Positions 55,386 through 64,000 of a DNA stretch of 64,000 nt are shown piece after piece (the stretch's first letter is position 1; the number at the start of each line of letters is the position of its first letter). The stretch is from Lyophyllum atratum. Taxonomy: Eukaryota; Basidiomycota; Agaricomycetes; Agaricales; Lyophyllaceae. The stretch is from contig JACGCN010000007.1 in the NCBI GenBank assembly GCA_014905825.1, positions 2,046,001 through 2,110,000 of the forward strand, in the 5' to 3' direction. The notes below the pieces were generated by a model that had not been told where the DNA came from, searched no databases, and worked only from the letters and a program-made list of their open reading frames with translations. The position numbers and the translations under genes were made by a program.

Positions 55386-57680
55386 ATGGTACCTTTCCTT
55401 CCAAATTTGAAAATGGCTTCGTTCGTGGTTTAAAGTAGACGTTGGAAGGCATTGTAGTACTTGTGCGACATGATCGATGAGAGGCTTCCACATAAAATCT
55501 TCTTGGTTGCGAATTGAATGGCCTAACACTTCGTCAGATAAACGTCAGATCCCACAGAGGAACCGGCGAGGTTCGTAATCGAAGGCATACATCAATGAGA
55601 GGGTAGATTTGGTGAGGACATGGCCCTCGTCTAGTGATGCTTGAAGCGATAGAGGCGAGCAACCCTAGCGCGGTCATGCTCCTCCATCAGCGTCATGTCA
55701 AGGCAGCACGGAGTTCGAACGCGGGCCCATACCTTCGGCAGCGCTGTTCCAAAGAGTAGCGACGTCTCGAACCATTTGCCGAGGCTTGGTATCGACGAGG
55801 CGTCGCCATCTCCTTCCATTGTTGGGCTATCTAACATCTTCCTCCCAGAGTCACGGAGCTGACGGTAGAATGGTCCTCAGCCCCGATAGGAAGAGCATCT
55901 TTACACATACTTTGGCGATCGGGGAACGGTGAAGTTCGTTTCAGCGGGCTTCGCTGCCGGATTCGGTCACTAGAATCTGCACCAGCCAGCGTTAACTAGC
56001 GCCGCTCGTTCCGACGCTGTGGTCGATCTCGTCGTCCAAGCTACGCTCGATCAAAACCACGCCCGTCTAAATCCTGCCAATCATGTTCCTCATCCGTCCC
56101 ATGGTCCTGCCTGCTCGTCCTCGTGGTCATCCAGCCGAATATTTCCCTCACCATCCATATCTGTTCCTGATCGGTTACTTGCCGTCACTTCCGTATATTC
56201 ATCTGGTTAGTTGTGAGAGACTCATCTTTGAAGTTCATGAGTATGTAGCTCCTCTGTCGAAAATGATTTCCGGGACGACGGCATACCTGAAATATCAGAG
56301 GCAAAAATGAACCCCTCTTCTACATGTCGTGTGCACCTTGCATACGTCCCTAGTATCTGTGAGAGAAATCACAACGGGTGCGATTCGAGAAATTCGCAGG
56401 CGGTTGAGCAGATGTCATGGTCAGCCTTCAAAAGCTTCAAGCTTCGGGCCCCCGCCTCGGGCTGCGGGGCTCAGCCGCCCACGTTCGTAGCACGTGTTTG
56501 CGGCTGTGCACATTACGCGACGTGCCTTGTTCCGTTTTGTTCGGATTACTTAGAAGATTTTGTTGGAGGCGTCTTCTGACTTCAGTGTTATCTCGGTCTG
56601 TCTTTGGACTATCGTTCCCTACCTCAGCTCGACGTTCTGCCATGTAAGTAAAATCTGCCAATGCAGCTTCCGGGACTCTCGCTGCACACGATCTGTACTC
56701 GGTGCCGCCTTTTGCTCCATGAACGGAGACTGACAAGCTGTTGTTGTAGATTTCCCATGACACATTGACAGGCCCGACGGGTCTTTTCTGCGTCAGCTTT
56801 GGGGCCCTAATGGAAGTCTTGAAGGCGCTATGGCGTTTGAGGGCGCCTCCAAGAGGGATTTGTAACGATGCCCTGGCACCAGGTACAATCATACGAGCAC
56901 AGGAACTTGGAAGGCTCTAAGCTTCAGTATACACTATCCCGTGGGGTGCGGCCCGTTCGACCACCCCGCATTGTATCGAGTCTGATAGACGTTGGAGGTG
57001 AGATCAATGACTTCCAACTCCTTTTCCTCCGAAGGGAAGTTGGGGATGGACGAGGGGACACCAGTTGCGGAAGAAGAGAGGAGAGCCGCCCACAACATCG
57101 ACTGAGGGAAGTGCTCGGGACGGATGAACAGGACACCTTAACTTGGCGGTCGATCCAGAAGTTCAGGTTGCCTCTATGCCACCTCGGAGCTCACTCCCAT
57201 CCTCGACCATCTCATTCGACGGATGCGCATTCCCGCAAGCGGGCTTCCAAGCCTAAACCAAAGATACTGGCTCTTCGACTTACGAACCACTGTACTCATA
57301 CTCAACTCCTTCACCCCTGTACTCACGACAGCATGTCACCTACATCTACATTGCTTGGGGTCAGTGTTACACCGCTTAATCTTGGCACCATTTCTAAAAT
57401 GACACGTATTGTCATGATTAGAAATCCCGAGCCTCGCTGAATGGCCTTCACTCACCCGGGCACGACATGGGAAGGAAGACCCACAGACTTGGCTCCAAGA
57501 CTTATGCTGTCTCTCAACGAGACAGCGATACCATGGTTAACTACGGATACTGAACAGCTCTCAACGTTTCATTGCTTCACCACACCGGTGGACGAACTCG
57601 ATCCTCTGATTTTTCCTCGACAACGTCCTGGGTAGATTCTAATCAAGACCCGGAATCGCGTTCAATGTGTGGACCCTATA
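55386..57680. other. Intergenic, no supported gene
   Basis: Several unsupported frames occur, the longest at 56437-56892 (minus) and 56868-57440 (plus). No domain, splice pattern or TE signature was recognised. Confidence 0.35.
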
Positions 57681-57688
57681 GCTTGGTG

Positions 57689-57995
57689 GGCGTGCTGTTC
57701 CTTGGTTATGTATGGCATGCCAATCTTAGATATTCGACCATCATTGTAAACCCCGGGTACACGTCGATCGCCCGTAAATCAGGGCTTTTTATGACGACAA
57801 ATCTTGCACATCATGCGTGGAACATTAACTATCCAGGCCCTGAACTTGGAAAGGTCGGCGTGTTATTTATGGGTTATATATAGAGTGTCAAATAGTGAAC
57901 AACGGGCCATCACTGTGAACCCCAGGTATACGTCGATCGCCTGCCAATCATGGTTGGATAACCTGACAGTTGACTCCTCATAACAACAAATCATA
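57689..57995 (+). repeat. Diverged tandem duplication
   Basis: Segments starting at 57689 and 57857 share GGCGTG, GGTTAT, CCATCA, TGTAAACCCC/TGTGAACCCC, and ACGTCGATCGCC in order, over roughly 100-130 bp at a period of about 170 bp. No coding role is visible. Confidence 0.75.
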
Positions 57996-58217
57996 CGAAA
58001 AACGTCAACCGTTCTAGGCTCTGAGATTGAATACACCTCCAAAGATGGACAGCCCGCCGGCCAGGTTTGACTATGCCCGGACCAATTGGTCTGCGCCACT
58101 AACCCGTCTCCAGCTGCCGCCCTGGTACGCGGTTATATGGTCCTCTAACGGCGCTGGCTGACGCAGCAGAATCAACGATGCCAAGGTAAAGGTGCCTGTC
58201 CAACGTCGAATAAAAGT

Positions 58218-58225
58218 TATAAAAG
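58218..58225 (+). promoter_or_regulatory. TATA box of the HsbA gene
   Basis: TATAAAAG, 90 bp upstream of the ATG at 58308. Confidence 0.6.
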
Positions 58226-58307
58226 GGAGAGTCAAAGTCGTGAGTTCCTCAGTCTAATCAACTCCTCCACAGTCTCATCTGTTACCGATCCATCCTATAC
58301 CAACAAT

Positions 58308-59025
58308 ATGAAGTTCTCCTCCGCCTTCTTCTTGTTGACCTCCGTCGTCAGCCTCGTTTCCGCTGCACCCTCCACCAAGATACCCGGTCCTGAGGTCATC
58401 AAGCAGAACATCAATACCGTCACGACGAGGCTCAACGCTTTCAACAAGGCCATCGGCGACTTCGACTGCAAGAAGTCGGAGTTCAAGGTATTTCCTTCGG
58501 TGATACATTCTTGCGCGTCAGTTTCTGACCCTTATGAACAGGAAGTTATCAACAGGGGTCAGGCTTTGGGAGCGATTCTCGACAAGACCGCGTCTGACTT
58601 GAACGTAAGTAAATTCCTAGTTTTGCTTGGAACTTCTGCTAACCTCTGGCCTCGATACTCATTAGAAAGCAAACCCTCTGTCGTTCGCCGACGCCAGATA
58701 TACCCTCGACGTCATCGAGGCCTTTGCACCGACCGTCGTACACGCCATGAAGACTATTACCGACAAGAAGTCCCAGTTCCAGAAAATCAAGGGCGCGACC
58801 GACCAGATCCACACCCTTGTGACGAACATCGGCAACAGCGCCAACAACGTTCACTCTGGATTCCGACTTGTCAACCCGGTATGTCCTAATCCATGCTGGG
58901 CTTGGAAAATGCAGTTCTGACTCTATCGGCCTCGGGGATTCTAGGACGAGATCCAGGCGGAGGCTGAAGAAGTCGGTGTAGTTATCCACACGGCGTTCGT
59001 AGACGCGATTGCCGCGTACGCCTAG
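58308..59025 (+). CDS. Hydrophobic surface-binding protein A (HsbA) family
   Basis: Exons 58308-58487, 58542-58604, 58666-58878 and 58945-59025 encode 178 residues, the usual HsbA size. A signal peptide (MKFSSAFFLLTSVVSLVSAA) is followed by an all-helical domain with repeated amphipathic segments (VIKQNINTVTTRLNAFNKAI, FADARYTLDVIEAF, IHTLVTNIGNSANNV). HsbA-type proteins are secreted, adsorb to hydrophobic surfaces and, in Aspergillus, recruit the cutinase/polyesterase CutL1. Two cutinases lie within 7 kb, so a joint role at the cuticle is plausible. Start context and splice sites are canonical and no defect was seen. Confidence 0.88.
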
Positions 59026-60575
59026 GGAATTTTACCTGGCGACGATTAGAGTTGCTTTAGATGGATGCTAGTTCCTACCTGATCAGGCTATTGAACTGTA
59101 TATTCTTTAACCTTGACGATGGCCCTGTCCAAAAGCCGCGACTCAACCACGTATGAGGGCTGGTGCACTTGCATTCCATATGGTTATCGGGGATGCGGTG
59201 GCATCTGAAATCGACCGGGATGGTGTACAAGGCGTCCGATTCGCATTGGGATCATGGGACTGATACTTAGGTTCTTTAACACGGTAGGTTTCTGAGGTGC
59301 GAATCAGTACATGGGTCATGGGTGACATGAAGAACACAGAAGAAGTCGCGGCCGGAATAGAGCCTTCTCTGAAACGACTCACGAGGGACACATGGGAAGT
59401 TTTTTTTGCCATAGAATGTGCATTCCAGAACAAAGCAGCTGGATATGCTGTATGGTTCATTTGCGGCGCAGCGACTATCCATTACACGACTGCCGGAGTT
59501 CATCGTCACGCTGGTCGCAAACTTGAAGGAAAAGGTGTACCGTTACGTCATACTCGTTGTCGTTGTGACTTGTTTTTGTGACCCACGTGTTTCTTCTATT
59601 TTTGAAGTTCGCGCTTCCTCGAAGTCAAATTGAACCTCGACGACCAAGTTCTGGATGCTGCTACTACCGCGCCCACGCCTTACCAGCGGTGTGGTCCCCA
59701 GCTGAGAATTACTTGCCTAATCTTGTTTTGTCTGAGGCAGTCTGAAAATCTCGGCGAGGCTTGTCGTGCACAAGTGTCTCTTCGGTCGAGCTTAGGATTG
59801 CCGTCAAGTCGGCACAAGGCTTGGCTTCAATGCTTTAAACTGTGCCTCTTCTTTACTGACATCTCTTTTATTTTCTGATATCTTTACGTTCTAGATGGAG
59901 AGCGTGATTCGCTCTTTCTCATGGTTTCTTTCACCCTATTCTCGATATCAGACTTCCAAGCAAAAGGAAGTTTCCAATCTAAGGTGAATTTTGCATCCAT
60001 GGACCTTGTACTCAGCTCTTATTTGGCTCTACTGTGCTTCGCAACGCCCGTAGCATCTGGATGCCCCCAACCGTTGCCTTGCAGAGGTCAGCAGATCCGA
60101 TGCCCAATTCACATATGATATTCTGACATGCCACGAAGTATCCGGCCACCTATTGCAATAACTTCTTGCTGGCATGCATTTGACATCGACGTATACTGAT
60201 TGACTCCTTTAAGTTGCCTTCGTCGACTCGCGCGTGATAACATGTGAAGACGATCATGCTCACATGACAGAATTCTGTCGCTGTCGCTTCCACTCTACCC
60301 GATTGGTTTGCATAGGACTTTCCACGCGCTGTCGAATGCCTCCCTAGTAACAGTATTACTGTTCGGGCTCTATCGGTAGATCAAAGCCATCCAGGGAAGA
60401 GATCTCTTCGCGCATGACCTGCATAGTCTCCTTTGCTGAACGATGCGCGCACGCCAAGCCCCCATCTTCGACCATCATTCTTGCTCTGCTCCCGCCGTTG
60501 CAGAAGCTGCGCCTTCCACTTCTCGCGGCTGCAGTCCGTGTGATTTATTTTACCGAGACTCTTCCTCCTCCCACC
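59026..60575. other. Intergenic; one possible short secreted remnant
   Basis: At 60001 an ATG opens a signal-peptide-like stretch (MDLVLSSYLALLCFATPVAS) followed by CPQPLPC and a stop at 60118. No continuation exon was found, so it may be a relic of a secreted gene. Otherwise nothing is recognised. Confidence 0.3.
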
Positions 60576-60581
60576 CAACCC

Positions 60582-60589
60582 TATAAATG
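60582..60589 (+). promoter_or_regulatory. TATA box of cutinase 2
   Basis: TATAAATG, 70 bp upstream of the ATG at 60652. Confidence 0.6.
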
Positions 60590-60651
60590 ATGGTCAAACC
60601 CTCCCTTCAACTCAGTGCTAATCCCCAGCGCATACCGAGACCACTGACACA

Positions 60652-61358
60652 ATGCTCTCTCAGTACGCAGCCCTCTTTGCCCTCGCCCTCTCCGCCTTCG
60701 CCTCCCCCATCGAGCCGCGCCAATCCTGCGCCGACGTCACGGTGTACTTCGCCCGCGGCACCACCGAACCTGGCACCCTTGGCACCATCGTCGGCCCCCC
60801 CTTCCAAAGCGCCCTCACAAGCGCCTTGGGAAGCAGGACCCTCGAGTTTGTCGGTATCGCCTACCCTGCTACTGTTGCTGGCTTCCTCGCCGGAGGAGAC
60901 CCTGGAGGAGCCACGACTATGGCGAATAGTGTTACGGCGAAGGCAGGCGCATGCCCGAATACCAAGATTGTTATCTCCGGGTATAGGTAGGATTCTTTTC
61001 CTCGCATATTTGCGTATACAATGCTAATCGCTGATGGACCTACAGTCAAGGCGCACAAGTGACGCATCTTGCAGCGGGGAAGCTATCCTCTACCATCCAA
61101 GGTCGCGTCAACGCCGCCGTCGTGTTCGGAGACCCGGACAATGGTCAGGCCTTCCCGGGACCTATTGCGACCCGCTCAAAGACATTCTGCGCCGCGGGAG
61201 ACAATATCTGTGATGGGGGTGTTCTCATTTTCCCCGCCCACCTCAGCTATGGCGCGGTGCGTATACGTTATCTGGTCGGAATATAAAGCCTACTCAATGT
61301 TGGCAATGTGGGTTAGGACGCACCGGCTGCGGCGAAGTTTGTAGTTTCTAAAATTTGA
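60652..61358 (+). CDS. Cutinase (CE5 family), copy 2
   Basis: Exons 60652-60986, 61046-61256 and 61317-61358 encode 195 residues. The signal peptide and short propeptide (ending in EPRQ) are followed by SCADVTVYFARGTTEPGTLG, GGATTMANSV, and GYSQG with nucleophile Ser112, whose codon is split by the intron exactly as in copy 1. GDNIC (Asp164) and HLSYG (His177) complete the triad. The second exon is 211 nt and the third 42 nt in both intact copies, so they are products of duplication with conserved structure. It hydrolyses cutin-type esters outside the cell. Spacing from HsbA (1.6 kb) suggests a shared functional neighbourhood. Confidence 0.95.
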
Positions 61359-61742
61359 AAACTGGGTGTGAAGGTTACTGCTCTTATATTTTTGTACTTG
61401 AAGTTTCCCTCATCGCCAGAATCAGGGTCTTTTACTTTTTCAAATGGGTCCGGGCGACGTGGTATATGTTGTATAGTAGGCAAAAATGTAACTACACCTG
61501 AGTTCTGCTCAAATTCATGGATTTCTCGGACGAGTTCAATGGACCTGATATCGATAACATGGAAGACGAGTGTATGAACATGCACAGCTGCAACAGCAAT
61601 AATAATAAATGTGATAAATAATGATCTCTATATCCAGGTCACTGCTCTGGGAGTGAGTCATCAAGTCCCTGATATCTACATCGCGGCCGTCATCTTGCGC
61701 TCTACAACCAAGGCGCTCACCACGATGTGATCGAGGAGGTCG

Positions 61743-62120
61743 TCAGCATGGCCTCTTGGGAAGACTGTAAGCGTCGCCAGTGGCAATGGTGGAGACGCTT
61801 CTGGTGATGGTGGCACGAAGGATGCAAGCTGGTGGTCCGTAGGGTGGGAATAGCACTAAGAACCAAGGGTCACGATGGGATGAGGGAACATATGGCATGG
61901 AGAGGAGACCTACGATGCACACGGGAGAACCGTCGTCCAGGTTGTTCCGGCAATCCCAGCGTAGTTGCGTCGTGTCAAAAATCCATTTCCAATGTCGCTG
62001 TTTGGAGCGAACGTCAAGGCATGAAAAAAAATTGACTCGTAAACAAACGCACAGGAGATCCGTCAACGGTAGAGAGAACATTTTTAAGACGAGTCGTAGT
62101 ATCACCCATTGTCAGAATCG
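61743..62120 (-). CDS. Candidate spliced gene, unknown function (5' part unclear)
   Basis: On the minus strand an intron-like segment with donor GTGCGT, a CTTGACG branch site and acceptor AACAG interrupts a frame that continues RHWKWIFDTTQLRWDCRNN. A second intron-like segment (GTGTGC...CTTAG) is followed by LFPPYGPPACILRATITR and a stop at 61743. The Trp/Asp-rich exon looks coding, and the upstream minus-strand frame 62543-62196 may belong to the same gene, but I could not join all exons in phase. No family is assigned. Confidence 0.3.
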
Positions 62121-62699
62121 CACGCTTATGGTTCAACGACAACCTGATACAAGACGTGAGTTAATAGATAATCCGGGCTTCACAGAATGAAATGCTCACT
62201 CGAATTCCCCCACAGGCTCCCCGGGGCTCTCGCTTTCCCAGGTATTAGAACGGTATACCTGGGTGACGTATGCAATTGGGAGGAAAGGGTCGAGATTTAC
62301 GTATGCAGATATCCGGTACACAGGCTCAGGCTGATCGCGCGGATTTCGGGTGAAAGGCTGTGGGATGAGGAGCAGGTGTCCTTCGCCGGGGAGAGACGAG
62401 GTCGACGAGGACCTGGATGCCGTCCACGGCGTGAACCGATAGGTGACTGGTTGCGATGGACGGGCGGCCCCGAGTGTGTAACTGCGGAATCGAAAATATC
62501 TACTTACAACGTTTCGGGGGGTTCGAGAGCGATGATAACACACCGAGGAGGGTTAGGAGAGTGTAGCGCAGTTGAATAGCTGGGATCGAAGCCGTTAGGG
62601 TGCAAAGCTCGCTGAAGAAATGCTGATCGTTACTCCGGGAGCGGTTCGGCCGCAGTGGTCGGCGGCGACGTACTGTAATTGGCTTCCGTGTCTGCAAGA

Positions 62700-63640
62700 T
62701 TTATACCTGTGGTTTTGTATGAGAGATTTGCAGACAATGAAGCAAGCTGGAACCTTACCTACCGATTATCATCCTTCAAAATACAATCTATACAGTGTTG
62801 CAATTAGGCAGTAGAGTTTAAGATAATTTCGAAGAGAAACTGTGGTCATGTTCCACACCCTTCTCGGCTCGGAGATCTCCGGTCCTAAGCACAGCTATTT
62901 TGCCACATGCTCATGTGTGGTTGTGTGTGGCTGCACCTTATAGGTTCGCTCCTTGGCTTGAACTCTGGCTTGAACTCGATTTTGACTTGCTTACTCTTCG
63001 GACTGACCACCGTGACAGGCTATAGTTGCATTTGACTGTAAATGTCAGAACGGTGTCAAGATCTTCTCGCGAACGAGACAGACGAGGTAAGCGGTTGAAA
63101 CTTCAGCGCGCAGCGTTATCCATCTTCTAGGCAGATCTTAGGGTTCCGTACTTGTCTCCCATAAGTAGGGTCGAATCAAATGTAGCCGTCGGAGGCACCA
63201 CGATGGATGCCTAGCGTGTCAGTCCAAAGTCCCATTCATGCCCGCCCTCAGTTGCGGCCGCAATGTTTAATTAGCCGGCCTCAACCTCTGAGGGGGCCCT
63301 CCTCGTCAGCTTACGGTCAAGAATCCCGAGCAACAACACCTCAGAGAGCCAGCGAGTCAATTGCTGACCTATCGTTTTGGCCTCTCTCCGTGGACTCGTA
63401 CTAGTACATTCTAACTGGTTCGAACCGAGCTTTCGTAACCGCGCCCTATAATACATACCCCTTGCGGTTTGAACGTTGCAGTTGAGTCGAAACTCGTTTG
63501 GAAGACGATCGCTGGCCGAGCATGAGGCACCTGCTACTGGGGCGCCTGTCATATCCCGACATTCCCGGATCTTCGCCTTGATCATCGCCCATCTATTTCT
63601 TTTGTTTCTTATCCTTCATCATCTTACCGGCGCCAGTCTT
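62700..63640. other. Intergenic upstream of the right-edge gene
   Basis: No supported gene; it presumably holds the promoter of the gene starting at 63648. Confidence 0.4.
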
Positions 63641-63647
63641 CGTAGAC

Positions 63648-64000
63648 ATGCCTTCATCGTCGACTATAGGCACTACAACTTCACGAATCGGTCATCAAGA
63701 TTCGAAGGCTCCAAGAGCGAAAGCAGAGGACCATCAACGTGAGTCTTCAGACATCGTCCTGACGTTATCTAGCTTGGAATTGATTATCGCGATGTAGGCG
63801 ATCGCGTCGCTGAAATCAACGAACCGCCGGCCATCCAGCTTGCCGCGACCTTTGCGTTACTTAACTCAGGCTCAGCATCAGGGAATGAGTCAGCTGCCTC
63901 TATTCACCATCAGAATATTGAGGCCGCGATTCACGGCTTCGCGGAATCGGCTCAGATAGGACTCGACGTTTTATCGGAGCTAGCTTCGATCCATCCGTTC
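63648..64000 (+). CDS. N-terminus of a probable NLR/STAND-type protein (runs off right edge)
   Basis: Exons 63648-63738 and 63798 to beyond 64000 join through a 59-nt intron (GTGAGT...GATGTAG) and give the first 98 residues. After a Ser/Thr-rich start, a helical region reads AIHGFAESAQIGLDVLSEL followed by ASIHPF. The L-x4-A-x-I/V-H-P-F end is typical of N-terminal domains of Agaricomycete NLR-like proteins, which normally continue into NACHT and WD40, ankyrin or TPR repeats. The rest of the gene lies outside the window, so the effector and sensor domains cannot be read. The frame is open to the edge. Confidence 0.55.

Noticed and set aside
56437..57440. Frames of 151 (minus) and 190 (plus) codons
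   Set aside because: No motifs, no signal peptide, no coherent intron structure; likely chance frames.
60001..60118. Signal-peptide-like start of a secreted protein
   Set aside because: Ends after 39 codons with no continuation exon found; kept only as a note in the intergenic entry.
1..64000. CRISPR arrays, operons, bacterial promoters, rRNA or tRNA genes
   Set aside because: The tandem repeats seen have only two units without spacers, gene structure is eukaryotic, and no cloverleaf or rRNA sequence was recognised by eye.

Overview
The window is nuclear DNA of a filamentous basidiomycete, most likely an Agaricomycete. Genes are split by many short GT-AG introns of about 48-60 nt with CTNAC-like branch sites, coding islands sit in long non-coding stretches, and several families are basidiomycete-typical: DUF6699-type proteins, HsbA, cysteine-rich secreted proteins and an NLR-like N-terminus. 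No bacterial, organellar, rRNA, tRNA or CRISPR feature was recognised. Gene models below were built by reading splice sites by eye and checking that exon phases join.

Layout. 1-3.9 kb: a long minus-strand gene running off the left edge, with a BED-like zinc finger and a probable transposase-derived body. 5.7-11.2 kb: two small spliced candidate genes and two DUF6699-type minus-strand loci. 13.0-15.0 kb: an intact 11-exon secreted FAD-linked oxidoreductase. 16.7-18.8 kb: a tandem pair of small cysteine-rich secreted proteins. 21.2-26.4 kb: a young, intact Ty1/Copia retrotransposon with 297-bp LTRs and TGTCC target duplications, inserted at the junction of a diverged tandem repeat. 27.1-28.6 kb: a non-autonomous TIR element arranged as a head-to-tail dimer. 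29.3-36.9 kb: two complete 17-exon secreted glycoside hydrolase genes (GH3 beta-glucosidase, GH30 beta-1,6-glucanase type), with an MFS transporter remnant between them. 37.6-50.2 kb: a frameshifted small secreted protein, three DUF6699 genes, two tandem F-box-like genes and a secreted Cys-rich protein. 51.8-61.4 kb: two intact cutinases, one decayed cutinase, a paralogue of the 37.6-kb secreted protein, and an HsbA gene. 63.6-64.0 kb: the 5' end of a probable NLR/STAND-type gene.

Functional picture. About nine genes encode proteins with signal peptides: FAD oxidase, two small Cys-rich proteins, GH3, GH30, two cutinases, HsbA and the 47.6-kb protein, plus a two-member orphan secreted family. 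Cutinase, HsbA and the glucanases would act together outside the cell on plant cuticle, hydrophobic surfaces and beta-glucans. This suits a litter- or plant-associated fungus, and the region looks like a fast-evolving secretome neighbourhood shaped by local duplication, decay and transposons.
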